Assembly (NCBI GenBank): GCA_964346545.1
Contig: CAYFVR010000089.1
Span: 1 to 16,762, forward strand
Direction: 5' to 3'
DNA length: 16,762 nt
Origin: CAYFVR01 sp964346545
Lineage (GTDB): Bacteria > Desulfobacterota > Desulfobacteria > Desulfobacterales > Desulfococcaceae
The notes beneath the pieces were generated by a model. It ran no database searches. It was not told the DNA's origin and saw only the letters and a list, made by a program, of their open reading frames with translations. Below, one piece after another: positions 1-8,187 of this stretch. The stretch's first letter is position 1. Every line of letters begins with the position of its first letter. Position numbers and translations under genes: made by a program.

Positions 1-1197
1 ATGACCCCCCAAAAAATCAAACCAAAACCCCGGGGGGGGGGGGGGGGTTCCCCCGTGGTCCCCCTGCCCGCCCCCCGCCAGTCCGGGAAGACGACCCTGG
101 TTCGGGCGATGTTTCCCGGACTTCCCTACGTGTCTTTGGAGGACCCCGAATACCGGACCTTCGCCGAGGAGGATCCCCGACGCTTTCTGGAGAGTTTCGG
201 CGAGCGGGTGATTTTGGACGAGGTCCAACGCGCGCCGGAGCTGTTTTCCTACATCCAGACCGTGGTGGACGTGGAGGATCGACCCGGGCAGTTCATTCTG
301 ACCGGCTCCCAGAATTTCTTGCTGGCCCGTTCCATCGGGCAGAGCCTGGCCGGCCGTTGCGCGGTCCACCATCTGCTGCCCTTTACCCTCGGCGAGCTTC
401 AGGGATGGGACGACCTCGACCCGGACGAGGTGGGGCGGGAATTCCCCGGAGGCCGGAAGCCGCCCCCGGGCGGTCTGGATCAATGCCTGTTTACCGGGTT
501 TTATCCGCGGATTCATGACAAAGAGTTGCCGCCGCGGGACTGGCTGCGGAACTACGCCCAGACCTATTTGGAGCGGGATGTACGTGATCTGGTCAACGTG
601 GGGGACCTGGAAGCTTTTCAGCGGTTTATGGGACTCTGCGCCGGCCGCGTCGGGCAGCTTCTAAACCTGAGCGGGTTGGCCTCGGACTGTGGCATCTCCC
701 ACAGCACCGCTCGTCGCTGGCTGTCGGTGCTGGAGGCGTCCTTCATCGTGCTCCGGCTCCAGCCCCATTTTCGGAATTTCAGCAAGCGATTGGTGAAGAG
801 CCCGAAATTGTATTTTTTGGATACCGGACTGCTTTGCCATCTGCTGCGGATCCGGGAACCCGGGGACTTGGCCATTCACGCCTCACGGGGCGGGATTTTC
901 GAAAGCTTCGTGGTGGCGGAGTTCTACAAGCGGGCCTTGCATGGCGGCGCGGTTCCGGACCTCTACTTCTGGCGGGATTCCTCGGGAAACGAAGTGGATT
1001 TGATTCTGGACCGGGGGCCGCGCCTGATTCCCGTGGAAATGAAATCCGGGAAAACGGTTTCCCGGGATTTTTTCAAGGGGCTGGAACTCTGGCGAAAATT
1101 AACAGGAGAGGATTCGGCGCCGGCCGCCCTGGTCTACGGGGGCGACCGGTCCCATCGGCGTCGGGGTTTTCTGGTCTACGCCTGGTATGATTTTTAA
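1..1197 (+). CDS. AAA/DUF4143 family ATPase, 5' end unreliable
   Basis: This is a P-loop ATPase of the two-domain AAA_14 plus DUF4143 type, a family common in bacteria and of mostly unknown cellular role. The P-loop reads APRQSGKTT at residues 24-32. Walker B is ILDE at 71-74, and a sensor-like TGSQ is at 101-104. The hallmark YLERDVRDL is at 189-197. The C-terminal part carries EVD (331-333) and EMK (346-348), a pair resembling a PD-(D/E)xK nuclease fold. Family members normally have a PVVALTGPRQSGKTT-like P-loop after about 20 more residues. Here the first P-loop glycine is alanine, and the upstream codons are homopolymer-rich (16 consecutive G at 32-47). The ATG at position 1 is therefore probably not the true start, and the first 80-90 bases look corrupted. 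From about residue 26 onward the family assignment is secure; the biological role is not known. Confidence 0.8.
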   Translation: MTPQKIKPKPRGGGGGSPVVPLPAPRQSGKTTLVRAMFPGLPYVSLEDPEYRTFAEEDPRRFLESFGERVILDEVQRAPELFSYIQTVVDVEDRPGQFILTGSQNFLLARSIGQSLAGRCAVHHLLPFTLGELQGWDDLDPDEVGREFPGGRKPPPGGLDQCLFTGFYPRIHDKELPPRDWLRNYAQTYLERDVRDLVNVGDLEAFQRFMGLCAGRVGQLLNLSGLASDCGISHSTARRWLSVLEASFIVLRLQPHFRNFSKRLVKSPKLYFLDTGLLCHLLRIREPGDLAIHASRGGIFESFVVAEFYKRALHGGAVPDLYFWRDSSGNEVDLILDRGPRLIPVEMKSGKTVSRDFFKGLELWRKLTGEDSAPAALVYGGDRSHRRRGFLVYAWYDF

Positions 1198-1252
1198 TCC
1201 CAAGGCCGTTCACTTTGAGATTGCAAGCGGACAATCGTGCCAGATTGGCCGA

Positions 1253-1271
1253 GGGCGTATGCGATACGCCC
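1253..1271. repeat. Perfect hairpin between convergent genes
   Basis: GGGCGTAT (1253-1260) and ATACGCCC (1264-1271) form a perfect 8-bp inverted repeat around GCG. A competing pairing, CGAGGG (1250-1255) with CCCTCG (1275-1280), encloses it. The repeat lies in the 105-base spacer where the DUF4143 gene and topA converge. Read on the minus strand it begins GTAGGGGCG, which resembles the short dispersed GTAGGGGCG palindromes found in many bacterial genomes. Only one copy is in this window. There is no T-run, so it is not a canonical terminator, although it could act as a bidirectional one. The rest of the spacer shows nothing recognisable. Confidence 0.5.
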
Positions 1272-1302
1272 CTACCCTCGCGTTAGATGAACGATATTGC
1301 TT

Positions 1303-3603
1303 TTAATCCGACGCCTCTTCCGCGTCTTCCTCCGCAATTTCGTTGAATTCCCGGTGGCCGCATTCGCGGTCGGGGCAGCGGAGATGCTTGCCCTCTTTTT
1401 TGGTGGTTTTCTCGATCATGAAGGAACCCCCGCAAGCGGGACAGGCCACGGGAACCGGTCGATCCCAGGTGGCGTAGGTGCAGTCGGGATACTGGTTGCA
1501 GCCGTAAAAGATCTTTCCCCGTCGGGACCGGCGCTCCACCAGCTCCCCCTTGCAGTCCGGCTCGGGGCAGGAAACGCCGGTGGACGCCCCGGCGGCCGAG
1601 GCCACGGAACGGGTGTGTTTGCACTCCGGATAGGCGCTGCACGCCAAAAATGTGCCGTACCGCCCCTGCTTCGTCACCATCGGGCTCCCGCACTTTTCGC
1701 ACACTTCGTCGGAGACTTCGGTCACCGGCTCCACGATTTCGACCCGGCCCCGTTCGTCCCGGGTGTAGTCCCGGCTGTAGTTGCACTCGGGATAGCCGCT
1801 GCACGCCACGAAGGGGCCGTTCTTTCCCACCTTGATGTGCAGGGGACTGTTGCATTCCGGGCAGTTCATGCCCGTGGGAACCCCCACCCCCTTCATGCTG
1901 AGCATGCCGTCCGCCGCCGATTCCAGCTCCTTGGAAAAGGGCGCGTAGAACCGCTCCAGCAGTTTGATGGCCTCCTCCTCCGCCTGTTCCACGCGGTCCA
2001 GGTCGTCCTCCATTCGGGCGGTAAATTCCACGTCCAGGATGTCCGGAAAATTGGCCACCACCAGGTCGTTGACGATGAAGCCCAGCTCCGTGGGGCGGAA
2101 ATAGCCCCGGTCCCGCTCCACGTAGCCCTTCCCGCGAATGGTGGAAAGAATGGATGCGTAGGTGCTGGGCCGGCCGATGCCGTTTTCCTCCAGCTCCTTG
2201 ACCAGCGACGCCTCGTTGAACCGGGGCGGCGGCTGGGTGAAGTGCTGCTTGGGGTCGATTTTCTCCAGCTTCAGCGCCATCCCCCCCTCCAGATCGGGCA
2301 GGGGCGCCTTGTCGCCGGAGTCGGATTCGGCCTCTTCCGCCACCTGATACAGCGCCATGAAGCCGGGAAAGCGGACGGTGGAACCGGTGGCCTTGAACTG
2401 GTAGTCGCCCGCGCCCACCAGCACCGTGTTCCGGTCGATGAGGGCCTGGGCCATCTGCGAAGCCACGAACCGCTGCCAGATCAGCGTGTACAGCTTGCGC
2501 TGCTCGTCGTTGAGGAAGGGCCGCACCCTTTCCGGCGTCAGGGAAACGGACGTGGGCCGGATCGCCTCGTGGGCGTCTTGGGCCTTTTTGCGGTTTTTGA
2601 AAAAGCGGGGCTTTTCCAGGGCGTAATCCGCGCCGAATTGCGCCTTGACCAGCTCCATGGCCTCGCCGGCGGCCTCGGCCGCGATGCGGGTCGAGTCGGT
2701 TCGCATGTAGGTGATCAGGCCCACCGGTTCGCCGCCCTCCAGCTCCACGCCCTCGTAGAGCTGCTGGGCCACCGCCATGGTCCGCTTGGCGGTGAAGCGC
2801 AGCCGCCGGTTGGCGTCCTGCTGCAATCGGCTGGTGGTGAAGGGCGGTTGGGGATTGCGCTTGGTGGTTCGCCGCTTGACCTCGTCCACCTTGTAGGCGG
2901 CGTCGGCCAGCTCGTCCAAGATCCCCTTGGTGGTTTTTTCGTCGGGGATGGAGAGCTTCTTGCCCTTCTTTTTAAAGAGCTTGGCGGCGAAGGCCGGCGG
3001 TTCGGCGGCGTGGAGATGGGCGGTGATCGACCAGTATTCCTCGGGCTCGAAGACCTGAATGGCTCGTTCCCGCTCGCAGATGATCCGCAGGGCCACCGAC
3101 TGGACCCGCCCGGCGGACAGGCCGTTTTTGACCTTCCGCCATAGCAGGGGCGAAATCTGGTAGCCCACCAGCCGGTCCAGAATCCGGCGGGCCTGCTGGG
3201 CCTCGTATTTGTGGGCGTTGAGGTCCTCCGGCCGATCCATGGCCTGCCGGATGCCGTTTTGGGTCAGCTCGTGGAAGAGCACCCGATGAAACCGGCGTCC
3301 TTTTTTCTTGAGCACGTCGGCGGTGTGCCAGGCGATGGCCTCCCCCTCCCGGTCGGGGTCGGGGGCGAGGAAAATTTCATCGGCGTCGCCGGCCTCCTTT
3401 TTGAGCGCGGTGATGACCTTCTGCTTGCCCGGGATGTTCTTGTATTTGGGCTTGAAGCCGTTTTCGATGTCGATGCCGATCTCCTTGGAGGGGAGATCCT
3501 TGATGTGGCCGACGGTGGCGGCCACGTTGTAGGCATCGCCCAGATATTTTTTCAAGGTTTTCACCTTGGTGGGAGACTCGACGACTACCAGCGGTTTGCT
3601 CAC
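1303..3603 (-). CDS. topA: DNA topoisomerase I (type IA)
   Basis: This enzyme relaxes negatively supercoiled DNA by passing one strand through a transient 5'-phosphotyrosyl break. With the start used here it has 766 residues. The Toprim domain opens with LVVVESPTK (5-13), including the catalytic Glu9, and has the metal-binding DPDREGE at 82-88. The active-site tyrosine is Tyr299 in ITYMRTDSTR. The C-terminus has four zinc-ribbon units with cysteines near 581/584/601/607, 635/638/655/661, 679/684/702/708 and 721/724/743/748, then an acidic tail. The GTG at 3603 is chosen because AGAAGGTG lies 6 nt upstream of it. A GTG at 3612 would add three residues, but it sits inside that ribosome-binding site. 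It is the last gene of the yajC-secDF-dprA-topA run, separated from dprA by 157 bases that may hold its own promoter. Confidence 0.97.
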   Translation of the reverse strand: MSKPLVVVESPTKVKTLKKYLGDAYNVAATVGHIKDLPSKEIGIDIENGFKPKYKNIPGKQKVITALKKEAGDADEIFLAPDPDREGEAIAWHTADVLKKKGRRFHRVLFHELTQNGIRQAMDRPEDLNAHKYEAQQARRILDRLVGYQISPLLWRKVKNGLSAGRVQSVALRIICERERAIQVFEPEEYWSITAHLHAAEPPAFAAKLFKKKGKKLSIPDEKTTKGILDELADAAYKVDEVKRRTTKRNPQPPFTTSRLQQDANRRLRFTAKRTMAVAQQLYEGVELEGGEPVGLITYMRTDSTRIAAEAAGEAMELVKAQFGADYALEKPRFFKNRKKAQDAHEAIRPTSVSLTPERVRPFLNDEQRKLYTLIWQRFVASQMAQALIDRNTVLVGAGDYQFKATGSTVRFPGFMALYQVAEEAESDSGDKAPLPDLEGGMALKLEKIDPKQHFTQPPPRFNEASLVKELEENGIGRPSTYASILSTIRGKGYVERDRGYFRPTELGFIVNDLVVANFPDILDVEFTARMEDDLDRVEQAEEEAIKLLERFYAPFSKELESAADGMLSMKGVGVPTGMNCPECNSPLHIKVGKNGPFVACSGYPECNYSRDYTRDERGRVEIVEPVTEVSDEVCEKCGSPMVTKQGRYGTFLACSAYPECKHTRSVASAAGASTGVSCPEPDCKGELVERRSRRGKIFYGCNQYPDCTYATWDRPVPVACPACGGSFMIEKTTKKEGKHLRCPDRECGHREFNEIAEEDAEEASD

Positions 3604-3681
3604 GAGGTTCACCTTCTGAATCGGGTGGAAATGGCGGAGATTCGGGGGCGCGCGGGAACGTGGCCCGTTTTCCGGGGAAAG

Positions 3682-3710
3682 AACCTAACGCCGAATCCCG
3701 GAAAGGTCAA
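3682..3710 (-). promoter_or_regulatory. Possible internal promoter for topA
   Basis: On the minus strand TTGACC (3705-3710) and TAGGTT (3682-3687) are separated by exactly 17 nt in the 157-base gap between dprA and topA. The -35 matches consensus at 5 of 6 positions, but the -10 is poor. Secondary promoters before topA are plausible because the gene is often regulated by supercoiling. This is a pattern match only. Confidence 0.35.
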
Positions 3711-3760
3711 TTCCCCCGTCGCCGCGTTCCCGTTTGCCGGGCGTTGGAAAAACCGGCGGT

Positions 3761-4894
3761 TCAGTCCTTCCGCGTCCGCAGAAACCGTTTTCCCGGAAGC
3801 TGGGTCGCCAGTCCCCGGAGTTCCAGCTCCAACAGCAGGCCGGAAAGCCGGGCCGGATCGACGCCGAGGGAGCGGACCAGCTCGTCGATGTGGATCGGCG
3901 CCTCGCCCAGGGCCATAAACAGGCGGGCGGCGTCCGGGTCCAGGTCCGAAGGCGGGGCGGCCGGTTCCGCCGGAGCGGGGGAGGGGCCTTCGCCGTCCGG
4001 CGAAGATTCCAGATGGACGGCCAGCTCTTCCAGGATGTCCTCCACGCCTTCCACCAGCCGGGCCCCGTCCTTGAGAAGCCGATGGGCGCCGCCGCTGCGG
4101 CCGGAACGGATCCGTCCCGGCACGGCGAAGACCTCCCGGCCCTGCTCCCCGGCCAGACGCGCGGTGATCAGCGCCCCGCTGCGGAGCGCCGCCTCCACCA
4201 CCACCGTGCCCAGGCAAAGGCCGCTGATGACGCGATTCCGGATGGGGAAATGGTGGGCTTCCGGGCCGGCCTGGAGGGCGAATTCGGTGACCACCGCGCC
4301 GGAGGCGGCGATCCGGTCGAAGAGGGGACGATTTTCCGGCGGATAGGGCTTTTCCAGACCGCTCCCCAGCACGGCCACCGTTCGGCCCCCGGCCGCCAGC
4401 GCGCCCCGGTGGGCCGCCGTGTCGATGCCCCGGGCCATGCCGCTGACCACCGTCACCCGGTGACGGGCCAGCCCCGTCGCCAGGTCGCGGGCGGTTTCCA
4501 GGCCGTATCGGGAGGGATGACGGCTGCCCACCAGGGCCACGGCCCGGTCCATGGACGCCAAGTCGCCGTGGACGTAGAGAAAGGGCGGCGGATCGGGAAT
4601 TTCGCGGAGGGCGGACGGATAGGCCGGGTCGGCCAGGGTCAGCACCTGGTAGGGGGAGGCGGCCAGCCGGTCCAGCTCCCGCCGGACGGCGTCGGACGGC
4701 TTGTGATCGGGAATGGCCCGGGCGACCCGTTCCGGCACCCCGTCCACCGCCGAAAGTTCCTCGGGCGCGGCGGCGAGGACCGCTTCGGCGGTTCCGAAGC
4801 GGTCCACCAGCCGCCGGCAAAGCAGATTGCCCACCCCCGGCGCGCTTCGCAGCACGAACCAGGGCAACAGGGCTTTCGCCGACGCCGCGTCCAA
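3761..4894 (-). CDS. dprA: DNA-processing protein DprA/Smf
   Basis: DprA binds incoming single-stranded DNA during natural transformation and loads RecA on it. It is also present in many bacteria not known to be competent. The 377 residues begin with a helix-hairpin-helix-like region (about 12-65). The Rossmann-like core follows: ALVGSRHPSRYG (120-131), VVSGMARGIDTAAH (149-162), GSGLEKPYPPEN (177-188), HHFPIRNRVISGL (214-226) and VVEAALRSGALITA (232-245). After a Pro/Ala-rich linker (about 297-320), a C-terminal winged-helix DprA domain covers about 321-366. The start is TTG at 4894, 18 bases after the secF stop; the first in-frame Met lies inside the core, so a non-ATG start is needed. The ribosome-binding site is weak (GGAA), suggesting translation coupled to secF. 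A short AACC-GCC-GGTT stem followed by TTT lies at the stop codon, too small to call a terminator. Confidence 0.94.
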   Translation of the reverse strand: MDAASAKALLPWFVLRSAPGVGNLLCRRLVDRFGTAEAVLAAAPEELSAVDGVPERVARAIPDHKPSDAVRRELDRLAASPYQVLTLADPAYPSALREIPDPPPFLYVHGDLASMDRAVALVGSRHPSRYGLETARDLATGLARHRVTVVSGMARGIDTAAHRGALAAGGRTVAVLGSGLEKPYPPENRPLFDRIAASGAVVTEFALQAGPEAHHFPIRNRVISGLCLGTVVVEAALRSGALITARLAGEQGREVFAVPGRIRSGRSGGAHRLLKDGARLVEGVEDILEELAVHLESSPDGEGPSPAPAEPAAPPSDLDPDAARLFMALGEAPIHIDELVRSLGVDPARLSGLLLELELRGLATQLPGKRFLRTRKD

Positions 4895-4912
4895 ACGGAG
4901 ATTCCGGACGGA

Positions 4913-5953
4913 TCAGGCCTTGCGGCCCGCCGCCTGCCAGGCCAGCAGGATGGGGCTGGCCACGAAGACCGACGAATAGGTTCCGATGAGCACCCCGACG
5001 ATGAGCGCGAAGGCGAAATCGTTGATGATGCCGCCGCCCAGCACGAAGAGCGCGATCACCACGACCAGGGTCGTCAACGAGGTGAGAATCGTCCGGCTCA
5101 GGGTCTCGTTGATGCTTCGATTGATGGTGGTTTCCAGCGGATTTTTGGTGAATTTCCGAAGATTTTCCCGGATGCGGTCAAAGACGATGATGGTGTCGTT
5201 GAGCGAATAGCCGATGATCGTCAAAAGCGCCGCCACGATGGGCAGGGAGAACTCCTTGTCGAACAGGGAGAACACGCCCACGGTGATGGTCACGTCGTGG
5301 ATCAGCGCCACGATGGCGCCCATGGCGTATTTGAGTTCCAAGAACCAAAAAAGGATCAGGCTGACCACCAGCGCCGTGAGAATCAGAAACGGGATGGGCA
5401 CCCGGACCAGGGAAAAGACGTAGACCGCGCCCATGAGCGCCAGCGCCACCACCCCGCTGACCCCCCATTTCAGCTCGAAACGGCCGGAGATGTAGACGGT
5501 GATGAAGAGCAGGGCGTAAAACATGGCGAACAGCGCCTTTTCCCGCAGGTCCTGGCCCACCTGGGGGCCCACCATCTCGATCCGGCGGATTTCCGGCGTT
5601 GCCCCGGCGCTGTCCGAGAGCGTGGCGATCAGCCGGTCGTTGAATCCCTCCCCGGTCATCTCGGACATGTCGGTGCGAACCAGATATTCGTGCGCCCCGG
5701 GATCGCCGAAGGACTGGATCGAGGAGGCGACGATCCCGATGTCGGCCATTCCCGACCGGATGTCGTCGATGGCCACCGATTGGTCGAACTGGAGCTGGAC
5801 CACCGTGCCGCCGGAAAAGTCGATGCCGTAGTTGGGACCGCCCTGGACGACGAGGGAAATCAGGGTCAGCAGCAGCAGCGCGGCGGAGACGCCGTAGGCG
5901 ATCCGTCGCTTGCCGATGATGTCGATGTTGATGTCGGGCTTGATGAACTGCAT
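4913..5953 (-). CDS. secF: Protein translocase subunit SecF with an extra membrane hairpin
   Basis: SecF pairs with SecD in the inner membrane and uses the proton gradient to drive late steps of Sec-dependent export. The 346-residue product has TM1 at about 18-36, the periplasmic GIDFSGGT motif (43-50), and the family signature GYSLNDTIIVFDRIREN (248-264), with the conserved HD at 219-220. The ATG at 5953 is preceded by GGAGGAG 6 nt away, the best ribosome-binding site of the operon. SecF proteins are usually about 300-320 residues. Here about 46 extra residues lie between TM2 and the usual TM3. They add two hydrophobic segments (about 165-183 and 186-204) and repeat the RFELKWGVSGVVAL motif (158-171) as FLELKYAMGAIVAL (204-217). 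I have the impression that SecF of some Desulfobacterota shares this insertion, but I could not check. Confidence 0.96.
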   Translation of the reverse strand: MQFIKPDINIDIIGKRRIAYGVSAALLLLTLISLVVQGGPNYGIDFSGGTVVQLQFDQSVAIDDIRSGMADIGIVASSIQSFGDPGAHEYLVRTDMSEMTGEGFNDRLIATLSDSAGATPEIRRIEMVGPQVGQDLREKALFAMFYALLFITVYISGRFELKWGVSGVVALALMGAVYVFSLVRVPIPFLILTALVVSLILFWFLELKYAMGAIVALIHDVTITVGVFSLFDKEFSLPIVAALLTIIGYSLNDTIIVFDRIRENLRKFTKNPLETTINRSINETLSRTILTSLTTLVVVIALFVLGGGIINDFAFALIVGVLIGTYSSVFVASPILLAWQAAGRKA

Positions 5954-5971
5954 GGACGACTCCTCCCGGGG

Positions 5972-7546
<1,575 letters not shown>

Positions 7547-7594
7547 TGATCCGTCCTTTCAAAAAAGCCGTCGCCACAAAACGGAAAGGCCCGC

Positions 7595-7621
7595 CCGCGG
7601 CGGTCGGCGAGCCGGCCGCGG
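7595..7621 (-). other. GC-rich stem-loop between yajC and secD
   Basis: CCGCGGC (7595-7601) pairs with GCCGCGG (7615-7621) around 13 bases that can fold further, in the 141-base gap between yajC and secD. On the minus strand the stem is followed by GGGCGGGCC and then TTTCC and TTTTG, which is not a clean T-run. It could stabilise, process or partly attenuate the transcript between the two genes, or be chance pairing in very GC-rich DNA. The rest of the gap shows nothing recognisable. Confidence 0.35.
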
Positions 7622-7687
7622 CCCGGACCCCGGTTCATCGTTGCCATGGTGCGGGATACGATTGGGGCGGAAAAAGAGAGGCGGGCG

Positions 7688-8050
7688 TTAGGAGTCGGAC
7701 TTGGACTTCAGGGATTTGGACGCTCCCTCTCCCGGACTGGAGAGCAGGGATGCGACGTAGCCGCGATTCAGCTTCACTTTCACCTTGTCCGAGATTTCCA
7801 GCGAGAGGGTCTGGTCGTCCAGGCCGACGATCTGGCCGTGGAGACCGCCGTTGGTCATGATCCGGTCCCCCTTTTTCAGGTTGGCGACCATTTCCCGGTG
7901 CTCCTTGGCCTTTTTCTGCTGGGGGCGAATGAGCAGAAAGTAGAAAATCACGAACATCAAAATGAGCGGCACCAGCGAGGCGAAGCCGCCGGCGCCCCCG
8001 GCGGGCGAGCCCCCCGTGGGGCCCATGGCGTGGGCGAGGGTAGAAAACAA
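7688..8050 (-). CDS. yajC: Sec translocon accessory subunit YajC
   Basis: YajC is a small inner-membrane protein that associates with SecDF and the SecYEG translocon; it is helpful but not essential in the species studied. With the start used here it has 120 residues, close to the usual 100-115. A Gly-rich N-terminus precedes one transmembrane helix (about 25-42) ending in the family motif IRPQQKKAKEH (41-51). The cytoplasmic domain contains LKKGDRIMTNGGLHGQIVGL (58-77). The frame stays open up to 8122, but TTG at 8050 is preceded by AAGGAGG at a 7-nt distance, so that start is preferred. It is the first gene of the secDF-dprA-topA operon, with a promoter about 90-115 bases upstream of its start. 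Confidence 0.94.
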   Translation of the reverse strand: MFSTLAHAMGPTGGSPAGGAGGFASLVPLILMFVIFYFLLIRPQQKKAKEHREMVANLKKGDRIMTNGGLHGQIVGLDDQTLSLEISDKVKVKLNRGYVASLLSSPGEGASKSLKSKSDS

Positions 8051-8133
8051 TCCGGTTCCTCCTTGGACGTTGTTTGCGGGACCGTCGCGCCCGCGTGGCG
8101 CGCGGCACCGGTGTTGGCTCAATCGGTAAACCG

Positions 8134-8158
8134 GCGGTCATATACCGGATATGACCGC
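8134..8158. promoter_or_regulatory. Operator-like inverted repeat at the yajC promoter
   Basis: GCGGTCATAT (8134-8143) and ATATGACCGC (8149-8158) are perfect complements separated by 5 bases. The 25-bp element covers all but one base of the -10 and most of the spacer of the yajC promoter, where a bound dimeric regulator would block RNA polymerase. A 10-bp perfect match is unlikely by chance. The binding protein is unknown. Confidence 0.6.
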
Positions 8159-8167
8159 GTTCGTCAA
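8139..8167 (-). promoter_or_regulatory. sigma70-type promoter of the yajC-secDF operon
   Basis: On the minus strand -35 TTGACG (8162-8167) and -10 TATATG (8139-8144) are separated by exactly 17 nt, matching consensus at 5 and 4 of 6 positions. Transcription would start near 8132, giving a leader of about 80 nt before yajC. The -35 directly follows the terminator-like hairpin of the upstream gene. Confidence 0.65.
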
Positions 8168-8168
8168 A

Positions 8169-8185
8169 CCCTTTTCGGAAAAGGG
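8169..8185 (-). terminator. Terminator-like hairpin after the LysM-like gene
   Basis: CCCTTTT and AAAAGGG form a perfect 7-bp stem around a 3-base loop, immediately downstream of the stop codon of the minus-strand gene 8188-9642. Read on that strand it is followed by TTTGACG, so the T-run is short. Position supports termination before the yajC promoter; efficiency may be modest. Confidence 0.5.
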
Positions 8186-8187
8186 AC

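Noticed and set aside
1297..3144. A 615-codon plus-strand open frame opposite topA.
   Set aside because: It is antisense to conserved topoisomerase sequence, has no family features and is explained by GC bias.
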